Origin: Odontesthes bonariensis
Lineage: Eukaryota > Chordata > Actinopteri > Atheriniformes > Atherinopsidae
Assembly: GCF_027942865.1 (NCBI RefSeq)
Contig: NC_134528.1
Location: forward strand, 10,473,586-10,537,585
Reading direction: 5' to 3'
DNA length: 64,000 nt
Shown here: positions 52,101 to 62,172 of the stretch, one piece after another
Numbering within the stretch: the stretch's first letter is position 1
How the letters are laid out: the number at the start of each line of letters is the position of its first letter
Program-made: the position numbers and the translations under genes
Notes under the pieces: model-generated
What the model saw: the letters and a program-made list of their open reading frames with translations, nothing else
What the model was told of the DNA's origin: nothing
Databases searched by the model: none

Positions 52101-55100
52101 AGAGGACACCAGATAATCTAGCAGTCTTTACAGTGGAGTTGTTGGGAATTTTAGCAGCCCTTCACTGGTTAGAGAGTGCCAACATAAAGGAGGTAATTAT
52201 ATGCTCCGATTCAAGCTCCGCGCTAGAAGCTATCAAATCCTTCAGGTCTACTAGTAGACAAGATTTAATTGTTGAGACCTTTGAGAGCCTTTATGGGCAA
52301 CATCGTAATACGAAAGTCTCATTTATGTGGGTCCCAGCCCACAGGGGTATTGAGGGTAATGAGGAAGCTGACCAGATGGCTAAGCAAGCAGTGGTGGCAG
52401 ATGGTCCATTTATGGACGTCGCTATCAGTAGAGCAGAAAGTAAGTCTCTTATTAAAGATTATTTTATTAAGGAATGGCAGGACAATTGGGAAAGGGCTAT
52501 GAAGGGGAGGCATCTGTTTATTTTTCAGAAAACTGTGGGTTTAAAGGGAAGGACAGCAATCAGAGGTACTAAGGAGGAAAGAGTAATCACTCGACTCAGA
52601 ATAGGTCACACTTGTTTAAATAAGAATCTTCACCGCATAGGGAAGCACCAATCAGGCCTCTGTGAGCATTGCAGGGAGCCAGAATCAGTGGAACATGCAT
52701 TACTTCTTTGTGGTAAATATGTACTTCAGAGGAGACAAATTCTCCAAGAGATTAGGAGTCAGGGTAAGGCAATCAGTCTAGTTAATTTTTTCACTTGTAT
52801 TAGACAGAGTATGTTTTTCACCTATCTAAAGGAAACAGGATTATTTGACAGAATCTAGATTGGCTATGCACACACACGCACACACGCCTCACACGCACAT
52901 ACATCAGACATACACGTTACCCTCCACAAATACCAGAGACCAAGGGAAAGAAAACTCTGTTTCTTATAGGACAGTAGGGGGCGGACATGCGCCTAAACTG
53001 AGCGCTATTCGCCCATAAAGCCTCCAAAGAAGAAGAAGAAGCTTCCTCGTGTAGTCTCTTATTGCAATGTCTCAAGTCTTTGGCGTAGAATAAACCCTCT
53101 GGAGGACGCTGGCGTTCGTGTCCAGCGAGTATTGTTTGTATTGTCTGACAAAGTGACAAAAGTCCTGGTGGTTCAACCCCCCCAACTTAATTCAATAAAA
53201 CTTTCTTGCTGCAAATCAGATGCTATTTAACCCTTTTTCAATGTTTTTCTCAAGTGATCATAGCTGTTTTTTAAGCTCCTGTAAACAGAAAAACGTGTGC
53301 TTGGTTGGTGGTAGAAAGTGTGTTTACAGGGAAATACACAAGGCATCTTATGATCAGGTTTGAAATGTTAAGCTAAGCTGTGATCTTTTCCTAACCCTAA
53401 TTATCTCACTACTACACCTCCTACCTCTAAGCCTAAGGAAACATTTGGTCCCAGCATCAGGCATCACTGCACAGTTTTGACACCCTGGGGATCAGAACCT
53501 TTTGAACTGCTATGTTGATGTATTTGTGCATTCAAACATCACTTCCTGGTTCACGGCCCTCGATCAGAAACCTGTAAAGTGTGGCTGGATTCTTCTAGAA
53601 GAATTACCAAGCATCAAATGTGTGCTCAATATACACAGCAAGTTCTTGACGTTCAGGGATTCTTATCTTACGAACACATGCAGCTATATTCTCAATAGAA
53701 TTAGGGTCTTCGGAGGTGGTTTTGATTGAGTTAGCATTGCATTGATGATAAACTTTTGTTTGTGCGATGCTAATATCAGAAAATGTACAACTGGTCATTG
53801 ATTTCTGCTACACTGACCACTTTGTGACTCTGGACCTTCAGATCTTTACATTTTCTCCTACAAATCTGTGAACTCCCTCATACCCCGCAGACTGAATATT
53901 TATAACGTAAAGACACATTTTATGTTGGGTTTCTGACTTTTGCACAGTATAACTTCACGAGGCCAGGATTAAAGCACATAGGTACCATAAAATCTAATGT
54001 TGTTTTTGTTTTTCAGTGTTTTCAGAAGCTGCCGGCCGTCGTTTGGATCTCTGCCCTCTTTCAGAACTTCCTTCAGTCCCATCGCGTAAAGAAGAACGGC
54101 GTCATGCAGATAGGCAGAGTAGGGGCTAACCTAAAATTCATAAAGTGAGGAGAAAGGATGTCAATTGGATTAAAGTCTAACATGTAATCAAACCTCATCA
54201 GTATATCTAAAATGTACGTCGTTGGTGTCTACTTGCCTCACTCTCAGATGTAAGGTTACTCTGAAAAGGATGCCCTTTAAGTCTTTGAAAAACTTGCTTG
54301 AAGAAGTCGTTGTACTCGTTTCCCTCATAAGATTTCTGGCTGATGATAAAAGTCATGTCGAAAGCTCTGATGGCATCGGGGTCTATCCCGCTGTTCGGGC
54401 CATATTTCCACAAGTTATCCTGTTAAAAGAACACACGGTGAGTTGGTGATGCGACATCTTTAATTTTCCTTTATAATGCTGTGATTTTAAAGGGCTCGCT
54501 GCTTCGGTACTTTCTTAAACTTGAAGGTTTTTCTTTAAAAACTCGTCAACATATTACAGTCTTAATAGGCAATCCCACCCACCAAAACTTGAGGGTCTCA
54601 AGAGAGCATGGGATGAGGATCTACGGGGCGAGATAACTACGGAGAAGTGGAAGGAAATAACCGGATCCTGGTATAAGACATCTATAGAAATACAGACCCG
54701 CTTAATTACATATAAAATCATACATAGGCTTTATTGGACTCCTTGTAAGATGGCAAGACTAAAGCTCTGTGAATCCGAGTTATACTGGAGATGTGAGAGG
54801 AGTAAGGGAACACATGTTGTATGAATGTGAAATGACACAAAACCTATGGGAAAATGTAATATTATTCATCAACAAAGTGTTCAGGACAAATTTATCTCAG
54901 AGCCCCGCCCTATGTACTTTGGGCATAATAACAGAGGGAATAGACTTATCATTCCAGCAAACTTTATGGTGTAGATTGGCCCTTACTACAGGGTCCAGGG
55001 TTGTTCTAAGACACTGGAAAACGAAAAATATTACACCATTTAAAGAGTGGTTAGGAGAAATTAACAAAATAGCAAAGCTACGAGCAACTGATTTTCAGGC

Positions 55101-58100
55101 TGAACAATAAGGAGGAGATGTTCATGAAACTATGGAGGCCCTTCATAAGTGTTGAGCGAGATGGTTGATTGGTGGGGCAATGTTGATGAATCTTTATGTG
55201 GACAGCGAGATGTGTCCTAACTGTGAGAAAAGTCTGATTAGTTGTTGGATGGAGACTGTGGGAGTGAGGGAGCCAGGTGAGATGCTGGAGATGTTAACCC
55301 TGTGTAAGTTGAAGTATGTAATTTATCTTTATCCCTGCTGCATTGCTTTAATTTTATGTAAAGCACTTTGAATTGTTTGTACATGAAATGTGCTATATAA
55401 ATAAATTTGATTTGATTTGATTTATGTTTGGATTAGTTTAGTTTATTTAACCCTTTTTGCGGTCTTAACATTCTGTTTACTCCCCTTTGTCCTACGGGTC
55501 AAAAATGAGCCGCCCTACCAAAGCCCCAAAATAAAGAAACTTAATTCCAATTTTAAAAAATCTATGTTGTATGATGAAACCACCTGTTATTTATCTATTC
55601 AACTCAATTCAATACATTTTTTATCATTTATTTTTTGTTACACAATACAGAAAGACAATCACCAGTTTTCAGGATTACACTTTTTTTTTTTTTTTTTAAA
55701 CCACAAACCAACTGTCAGTTGGACCAACACTTTTCTTGTTTTCTCAGTTTTCTTTTACATAATAAAGGTTTATTATTGCTATTATATAAATGTGAAGTAA
55801 TTACTTCTGAATTAATTATATTGAAAGGGGAAAAAACAGTGAACTTTTTTCTGGTGTTTAAATGTTTTTATAATTCACGGGTCAAAAATGACCCATAAGA
55901 CAATCTTTGTACCCTAGTGGTGTACAGCACACATGGAAACATAAACAAAAATAAAGTGTGACTTTTTCTAATGATGGGGTCCCTTTAGGAAAAGGCATAA
56001 CATTTCAAGTTGGAAAAAGATAGTTTATGGTATTTTTTCTACAGCTAAACATGGTAGAGGGTCACTTTTGACTCGCAAGACAACAGGAGGGTTAAACATT
56101 TTTTAGCGAGTATTGTTTTGTGTGTGGGTTGTTGTTTGTTTTGTCTTTTTTTCATGTTATGTTGTGTTTTTTCTTGTTATTGTTCATTTAGATGTTGTTC
56201 CTTTTGTTGTACTGTTGCAATAAAAAAGTGAATTACAAAAAAAAAAAAACTTGTCAACATTCACTGAAACCTTTATTTCTCAACCCCTGAAACCAGTGGC
56301 GTGCACAGACAAGAACACAGCGACATGGATGTGTGAAGGAAATAAATCCCTAACTCAGCCTTAAGGGGTCTGAGGGTCTTCCCCCTGAACATTTTTAATT
56401 AAGTAGATGCCATTTCCTGTATTCTAGTGCATTTTAACACCATATTAGCACAAGATAATCCAAACTGGTTCTGTGAGATATAGATCAACAAAGGGCCCAA
56501 CATAAAAGTCATTGTAACAGTAATGCGTCATAGTATTTCTGGGTCTTTATAGTCTTCTGGAGTTTAATGTATTTTCTTCACCATAAGAGGGCTCTGTGAT
56601 AAAAATCACACAGGGAACAAAACACATTTAGACTATTTACTTGACAACTCAAAAGAAACAAACTATGATGAACCACGACGACTGGTCTCAAGTCTTTGTG
56701 CCCATATTTGCCAAGTGGAACAACAGTAAAATAGGACATTTTAGCTCGCGTTTTGGCACACAAGAGGGCAGTAAAGCTCCCGGTCTGAAAGGAGAGGCGC
56801 ATGCACAGCCCTCATTCAGTCTGGGTCGATTAAAATGAGACAGCTGCAAAAGCTTGCCGTACTGTAGATAACTCACACTGAGCGTTAGCTTAATGAGCTT
56901 GCTGGATACTGTTAATCACCACCCACAGTATTATTTCAGCTGACCAAACAGTGAAACTGCTTTTGTCAATGTCTGCAATTAGTGAAACTCTCACTGTAAA
57001 CCACATATAATAACTGGTTTAAAGAAAATAATCACACTAGTTTAGTCATTACACTCACTGCAATATGTAGATTCAAAGGGATTTCAGTCATTGTTCTGGA
57101 TAAAATTACTTTCCACAGTTCCACCCAAGTTAATCGAGTTTTGTCCAATATTTCTTTTTCAGAAATTGAGTTGTGATGCAGTGAAAGTTAGAATCCCAGA
57201 AGGTTATTATTTCATAGTTCTCATAACTGTTGGAGGAAATTCTACCCACTGTTTTTCTGTTTGTCAGTACAACAAGAAGTGTGCATAAAACTTCTGGAGG
57301 GTGATAACGTTAGCCTTTAAAAGATATGTTAAACACAGAAGAGTGGCCCAACAATGAAGTCTGGGGTTTATTCAGCCTATATGCACGCTGGCTGTTAAAT
57401 TACTTTGGCGGGTTTTTTTCTCTGCAACAAGAGGAAAAACTCCTGAAGGTATGTTATCCTCTGGGGGCCTTAAACCCTCAGCAAGTCTCTGGAACTGTTT
57501 CCTCCAAAAGCTTTGCACATGAGGAGATGTGAGTTGTTTTAATCGACCATCATGCAGTGGAAGTGCATTAGAGAGGAACGTACAGGTAAGCACACGACTT
57601 TTATGATCATAAAGTTAATAATTAAACACTTAAAACACATCTCATCTGGCTTGGTTATCCTAAATGTGATTGTATTTGGGGTTGCGTATTGATCAGAGCT
57701 CGATCATCCGATTAAAGTGCCACTAGACTTTAATTTCCCAGCACAGCTCATGAAGAAATGCAACACAAAGGGCTTTACATGAAAATTAACGAGGCAAAAG
57801 ATAATCATTAATTTGATCATTTGCTCCTTGTTAACACGATATAATACTTGGATGTCGCCTCCGAGTTAATAGTTAATGCATTCATGACGCAGGCATTACC
57901 TTTTGGGAATAATAATCTTAGTTCAAGCCAGACTTTACAGTATTATCAGCAGGGTAACGAAGTAACGAATTACAAATACGTCTGATTTTTTTTTCTTCCA
58001 ATGCAAATCCTTATTGGCCGCCAGATCGCGCCCGAGTAATGTAAGGACGTAACGCTGCAGCAGGCGCAGGTTTCTGCAGGTAACACACCTGCACAGCGGA

Positions 58101-61100
58101 GCAGTGAGACTGAGGAGAGAGCGTCCAGATGCTGTGAAACTCTGTTTGAGCTCCACCGTGATATCAGCTTACAAGCTTAAAACACACTGCAGGAAGAAGT
58201 TTTACAACTATACTTGTATGATATTGCTTTCTTATTTTTCCCGTGTTAAGGTTATTAATTTGGCTGAGATCAGTCTGCAAAGCTGCCATTGGTCAGCCTG
58301 ATGGTGTCAGTGAACCGAATGCATTCATGTGTGTGCCACCTGTTTACACTCTGGCCTCATAATAGTCACATCATTGCAGTAATTTCACTGTAATTGAGCT
58401 GTTTTTGGTTAAAAAAAAACCTGGCGCACAGTGCTGAGCTGCATCTCTAATTAATATTCAGGTTCCCAGCTCTCTGTTGACATGTAGCACGAGACCAGGG
58501 GTCTGGAACCAGTCTGCCCATTCTCCTCTGACCTCTCACATCAACAAGGCATTTTCACTGTCTGTGACATATTTATAGAATATTTAGAACGTTTACAGAA
58601 GGTGCGTATAGAGCGTACGCACATTAATCTTGCCTAAAGAGCTAATTTTGCGTTAAAACGTTTCAATTTCAGTTAACTTGCTTTCATTTAGAGACCCCTT
58701 AATGAAAGCGACCCCTCAGGGGTCCCTAAATGGAAAGCGAGTTAACCCGGGACTGTAAAATTGGAATTAAATTTCAGGCTGTGTTCGAAACTTCTCCTAC
58801 TACTCCTACTACTCATACTAACTTTTTGAGTTAGTAAGCGAGTTTTAGTAAGCGAGAAGTTCCCAGATGCATACTAGATTCTCCGAAATGTTGGGTATGC
58901 ATCATGAGGTTACTACTCATACTCAAACTACCCAAGATGCAACGTAACGTGACGTCGCTGATCGTCATTTCCTGTCAAAACGGCAGTTTCAAGCTAGCTA
59001 CAACGAGGGTAGGTTCACTTCCTGTTTTCAAAACAAAAGCACCAATTGTATCGTAATGGCTTTCCCTGTAATAAATAGCGCCGAATTCGTGGGAACAAAA
59101 TTGTAAATAGCCGGTATTTTGTCAGGTTTTCAACACGTTGGGGATCTAAACGACTACTTTCTCGCCTGAAAATGTTTCAAATGTTGCTAAAGTTTACAGA
59201 GTTTAGAGCTTAAGTGAAATCAGCTTCAGGCCGGCTGATTTCGGCTCGGGCAGGAGCGAGATGCATTATGGGTAAACGCTCTGCATACTGTCTGATCGAT
59301 GAGTATGCAGAATAGAAGTATGCAGTTTGCAAGTATGTAGTATGCGGTTTCGAACACAGCCTCAGTGTTAAATTGACCTAAAATTTAATTTCCAGTCCGT
59401 TTACGCGTTAGCGGAAATCGACGCATTCGCGGAAAGCGGAATTTTTCCGTTCCGCCACTAATTCGACTGCGACTGAAATCGAGACTCGTCAAAACAGGCA
59501 ACGTTTTTCCAAACTTCAATTGGAAATTGGAAGCTGAATCTGAGTACTAGAGTACTGAGTACTTTGTTCTTTTACTTAAGTATTTTTTCAACACCAGTAC
59601 TTTTACTTCTAATTGAGCACAATTTAAGCAATGTAACAGTACTTTGACTTGAGTACAAATTTTCCGTACTCTTTCCACCTCTGGTTATCAGTCATCAATG
59701 CAACCAGCTTCAGCCGGAAGGACGTCGCTGAGTCACGTGTCTTACCTTTTTTCCAGTATTTCCATCTCTCTGCAGTTTATTCAAGTATGTGTATTGCCGT
59801 TAATGTGCTCAAAAGGCTTTTACTCACCACGCCTTCACTGACCTCAAAATGCTGCACCAGGAAGAAGACGTAGTCGCCGTTCATCAGACCCTGACGCTGA
59901 GCCTCCAGGAGCAGAGCCATGGAGTCCTCTTTGTTACTCAGCACCACAATAACTGGAGGGCGGAGGGTCACACGTTTATTTCAGATTAGAGGCACAAAAT
60001 GTGGCGTTGTGCTCTCCGTTGGCCACAGATTACTTCTGTTACCTCTGGCAACTGTTGAGATGTACTTGACGTTCTGATGAAGCAGCAGAGGGTCGCTGGC
60101 GTCAAACTTCACCTCCGCCGTCAGTTTGAATTTGGCTTTTAGTGGCTCTTCGACTGTTTTCCACAAGGCATCAACTTTGTCCCAGGTGTTCGTCTCCAAG
60201 CCCCCTCCAATCATCGCCACGTGGCTCCACCCGAAGAACTCCAGCGTCTTCACCAGGACCTCTGAACTTCTTTTAAGCGGGGGTGTGATTTTGATGTAGG
60301 AGTCGTAGATGTCACTGTTGTCCATTTTGGAGGACTGTCCCACAAAGCCAAACATTGGGATGTGCCATGTTGATGCAATGAGACCAGTAACCTGGAGGCA
60401 GTTCATTATGTGAGGTTAGGTTTCTACAAAAAAAATAAATTTCCAATGAAACAGATCCAAGTTCAGATTATCATGGAGGGGCAAAGGAAGTTTAAAAGCA
60501 AAAGAACTGGCCTGGAAATGACCCTTTATAGATCTGATTATGCACAATTAATCTCGCTCCATTCTTACAATGTTTGCAAATACATTTCTGACTCATGCAA
60601 AGTGTCAAAAATACAAAGAATATTAGGATGAGTTAAAAGTACAGCATCTTCCATCTGAAGCTTATGGAGATCTTAAAAAAACTAAAAGACAGTTGAGGAA
60701 ACGACTCGAACACTCAGCAAGCTGACCTGATTGTCACATCATAGTGACGTCATGTTCAGTAAATAAAGTCTTATTGGACAACAAATTATATCGTCTTCAT
60801 TCCCACAATCCTCATGGAAGTATTTCCCTTTGTCAGCATCACTTTTATGAAGAAACAATCGAGCACAGATGGAAGACAAAGGTCTGAAACATGTTCTTCT
60901 TTACACTCTAACGTTCCTTTGTACCGTAAAGACTCTTTTTTACGCTCCATATTCCGTGTACTCTTTGATCCTTTTCACCTCATTGTGAATGTTTTTCAGG
61001 TATTCCCGTAGGCTGTGACACTTTGTGGCGTCTTCTTGTTTGACACATTTCAAACAACATGACAAACAAACTTGAACTTGAACTTTTATCCCTGTTTTAA

Positions 61101-62138
61101 TCGCTGTTTGAGTGTCCTGTCACCGGCCTTTTCCCACACTTTCTGTTTCTTACATATATGCACCAAATCCACGTTTTTTTTATTATCTTTTTTGGGCTCT
61201 TTATGCCTTTAATGGACAGGACAGTTGAAGAGAGACAGGAAGCAGAGAGAGGGGGAATGACATGCAGCAAAGGGCCGTCCGATGCGGGACTCGACTTTGG
61301 CAGATGCATCAGCCTCTTTTGTCTTAGATTAACTGATGAAGCACGATTATGAAACTTAAAATATTTTCTAGAGGCTTAAACTGTATTCAATGTAGTTGGA
61401 AATTACAACAGCTTTGCATATATTAAAGCGCACAGGAATGATTGAAAATAGCTACTTGTTTATTTTTGTTATTTCATTTTTAACACCAGAGAAGTTCACG
61501 CATAGATAAGATGTCGTGTCACCAACGCTGCATTTCAGCAACGCATTTGATCTAATTGTTTAAGACATTTTTAAAGAAAAATGGTGCGAATCCTTTCGTG
61601 CAACGTGGGTAAAACGTTTACTGTCATCTCTCTTAAGAGAGAGACCAACAACAAAATTCAGACGCACCTGCAGAATGACCCAGATACAGTTTGTTATTTT
61701 AAACAGGTGACCAATTCATTCCTTATTTCAGGGTTTGTGGAAGCACAAAAAAACTAATCATACCTCAGCTTCTTCAGGACACGCTGGACCAAAAAGAGCC
61801 GTCACATTCTCCCTCCACACCTGGTGGATGAATCCTCCCAGGGACTCCTTGGGATTACAGTCTGTATCCTTGAACACGAAATCCAGACTGTAGTTTCCCA
61901 AGAAGGAGGGGTTGGTGTTCACCTTCTCCACGGCTATCTGTATGGCCGAGCCCAGCCGCTGGGCGCTGAAGGGGAAGGACATGTTCCAGGGAGCCTGGAA
62001 GCCAATGAGCAGCTTGTGAGTTTGAGACCCGTTGCTGCTCTGGTTGATGACGGAGGCAGCGGCCAACACGGATGTGAGGTGGAGCACCAATATGTGGCTC
62101 ATGACAGGACAGTATCCCACCCTCAGCATCACTCTCAT
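43122..62138 (-). CDS. gucy2g: Receptor guanylyl cyclase 2G
   Basis: Twenty-one exons, 5' to 3' (high to low): 62138-61764, 60391-60043, 59952-59828, 54419-54237, 54130-53986, 51143-51008, 50924-50821, 50739-50573, 50470-50330, 48550-48467, 48229-48125, 48030-47959, 47787-47619, 47529-47374, 46729-46552, 46267-46127, 46036-45844, 45255-45081, 44765-44667, 43453-43362 and 43271-43122. Phases agree throughout, giving 1112 aa from Met1, or 1100 from Met13 (62102), close to mammalian GC-G. It is a single-pass membrane enzyme making cGMP from GTP. Order: signal peptide, ANF-receptor-like ectodomain (to 472), transmembrane helix (about 475-499), pseudokinase (about 540-830), coiled coil (about 830-875), cyclase (about 880-1075). 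Lying tail to tail with tectb, as in mammals, it is called GC-G rather than an NPR or olfactory/retinal cyclase. Introns after exons 4 and 15 use GC donors. A TATTTAAG at 62172-62165 (-) lies only 27 bases before Met1, which favours Met13. Confidence 0.93.
43734..43850. repeat. AT-rich AAATAAT simple repeat, gucy2g 3' intron
   Basis: AATAAATAATAAATAATAAA-type low complexity runs into ATATATATAT at about 43811-43822. An (ATCC)n run follows at 43928-43946 and a run of 14 G at 44035-44048. All lie in the intron between exons 19 and 20. Confidence 0.7.
45405..45625. repeat. Element bounded by inverted TAGCTTAGC words, gucy2g intron 17
   Basis: TTAGCTTAGCATAAAGACAAG at the left and a pure AAGCT array (about 45599-45621) at the right are partly complementary ends of a short dispersed fish repeat. 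Related TTAGCTTAG words occur near 31985-32090. Confidence 0.45.
46550..46552 (-). other. gucy2g: Probable GC-type splice donor, gucy2g intron 15
   Basis: Family alignment needs the junction GAGAG|T to give [12 protein letters not shown]; the intron would begin GCCCGT (46551 downward). The GT four bases on (CCC|GTTATT) leaves the wrong phase for the only acceptor before exon 16 (ACTATAG|TCATGC). The context is weaker than for intron 4. Confidence 0.6.
48877..49573 (+). mobile_element. hAT-type element with degraded BED finger, gucy2g intron 9
   Basis: Ends CGGGATGGGAATCG (left) and ACAATTCCCATCCCTA (right, to 49573) are inverted. The flanks share ATTGCA (about 48871-48876 and 49574-49579), consistent with a decayed 8-bp duplication. 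The plus frame 49067-49252 reads [20 protein letters not shown], the second half of a BED finger; the first cysteine pair is damaged by a frame break. Same family as 6054-6465. Confidence 0.7.
49640..49920. repeat. Fish interspersed repeat with ATCC start, gucy2g intron 9
   Basis: Begins ATCCATCCATCAATCTTCTA, includes CACTCACTCCTAGGGACAAT and ends CCTCTTGCTGTGAGGCGACG. This is a very common teleost repeat, probably a LINE 3' region; the family is not certain. Confidence 0.55.
51415..51770. mobile_element. Foldback MITE with TACCCAGCCAGC ends, gucy2g intron 5
   Basis: Inverted arms TACCCAGCCAGCATGTCC (from 51415) and GGACATGCTGGCTGGGTA (to 51770) continue for about 60 bases through GGGGCCCATAAGGTTTAAAT and GGGCTGCAGATAAGG. 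Inner arms (CCCATATGGG) also pair. Flanking TA may be the target. Non-coding. Confidence 0.78.
51950..53051 (+). mobile_element. I-clade LINE 3' part with intact RNase H domain, gucy2g intron 5
   Basis: The 12-base duplication AGCTTCCTCGTG at 51950-51961 and 53040-53051 brackets a plus-strand, 5'-truncated LINE ending in GAAGAAGAAGAA. Its frame stays open to the stop at 52858 (about 298 codons from the insertion edge). The RNase H domain keeps all four acidic residues: [19 protein letters not shown] and GNEEAD, with [10 protein letters not shown] before the last. A zinc-knuckle-like [17 protein letters not shown] follows ([13 protein letters not shown] before it). An RNase H domain inside a fish LINE points to the I superfamily (Nimb-like). 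The region left of 51950 belongs to another repeat that resumes after 53051. Confidence 0.85.
54235..54237 (-). other. gucy2g: GC-type splice donor, gucy2g intron 4
   Basis: Exon 4 must end GAG|GCAAGT (54237|54236) to join exon 5 (TTTTAG|GTTAGC) in phase 0 and give [21 protein letters not shown] is the consensus for GC-AG introns. The only nearby GT (GTGAGG, 54241) would shift the frame. Confidence 0.75.
55320..55427 (+). mobile_element. L2-type LINE tail nested in L1 copy
   Basis: CCTGCTGCATTGCTTTAATT, AAAGCACTTTGAATTG and ATTTGATTTGATTTGATTT match the tails at 6950-7125 and 16450-16545. Confidence 0.65.
55447..56095. mobile_element. TTAA-flanked MITE with TTAACCCT ends, nested
   Basis: TTAA at 55447-55450 and 56092-56095. 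Ends CCCTTTTTGCGG and ACAACAGGAGGG are imperfect inverted repeats. GGGTCAAAAATGA occurs near both ends (about 55497 and 55879). The TTAA target and CCC start fit piggyBac-type elements. A T-run lies at 55681-55697. Confidence 0.7.
56261..58634. other. gucy2g intron 3 interior, nothing recognised
   Basis: No coding exon, RNA gene or bounded repeat seen. Confidence 0.4.
58635..58745. repeat. Imperfect inverted repeat (GTTAAC ... GTTAAC)
   Basis: About 30 bases starting GTTAACTTGCTTTCATTTAG (58674 on) pair with their reverse complement ending near 58745 (GGAAAGCGAGTTAAC), with the loop around CTCAGG. It lies directly left of the MITE at 58777-59361, which itself is flanked by partly complementary AATTAAATTT sequences. 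Confidence 0.6.
58777..59361 (+). mobile_element. GGCTGTGTTCGAAAC-ended MITE, copy 3
   Basis: Best-preserved member: GGCTGTGTTCGAAAC at the left, GTTTCGAACACAGCC at the right, and TCA duplicated on both sides (58774-58776 and 59362-59364). Collinear with 3057-3654. Confidence 0.82.
59540..59685. repeat. Right end of a fish GTACTCTTTCCACCTCTG-type repeat
   Basis: AGTACTTTGTTCTTTTACTT ... GAGTAC ... CCGTACTCTTTCCACCTCTG (to about 59685). Usually one end of an abundant non-autonomous fish DNA element; the other end was not found. Confidence 0.5.
61170..61300 (-). mobile_element. tRNA-derived SINE fragment, gucy2g intron 1
   Basis: Reverse complement of the body of the SINE at 42543-42735 (GGACAGGACAGTTGAAGAGA, GACATGCAGCAAAGGGCCGT, CGATGCGGGACT), preceded by a T-run. 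Confidence 0.7.
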
Positions 62139-62172
62139 CCTATTAGTTGTTTGGTGTTACGGGGCTTAAATA

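Larger units (their letters stand above)
54537..56260 (+). mobile_element. L1-type LINE 3' part, gucy2g intron 3
   Basis: The target duplication AAAAACTCGTCAACAT (54537-54552) and AAAAACTTGTCAACAT (56245-56260), one mismatch, encloses a plus-strand truncated LINE with a poly(A) tail at about 56238-56249. Coding remnants: [13 protein letters not shown] and [15 protein letters not shown] near 54640-54740, then after a frameshift [17 protein letters not shown] and [17 protein letters not shown] (54769-55110). These are the end of an L1/Tx1-type ORF2. Later insertions lie inside it: an L2 tail (55320-55427) and a TTAA MITE (55447-56095). Confidence 0.82.
50573..62138 (-). other. gucy2g: gucy2g ectodomain and transmembrane exons (1-8)
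   Basis: Exon 1 encodes the leader ([17 protein letters not shown] from Met13) and the start of the periplasmic-binding-like ectodomain ([30 protein letters not shown]). Exon 2 carries [14 protein letters not shown] and [14 protein letters not shown], exon 4 [15 protein letters not shown], exon 5 [17 protein letters not shown] and [12 protein letters not shown], exon 6 [16 protein letters not shown]. Exon 7 ends [12 protein letters not shown] just outside the membrane, a juxtamembrane cysteine pair typical of this family. Exon 8 carries [20 protein letters not shown] and then a basic stop-transfer LQKFRLQNR. Ligand unknown from sequence. Confidence 0.88.

Noticed and set aside
51962..52858. 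Host RNase H-like gene
   Set aside because: Flanked by a LINE-type target duplication and GAA tail, with a LINE zinc knuckle after the RNase H domain; it is a retrotransposon piece.
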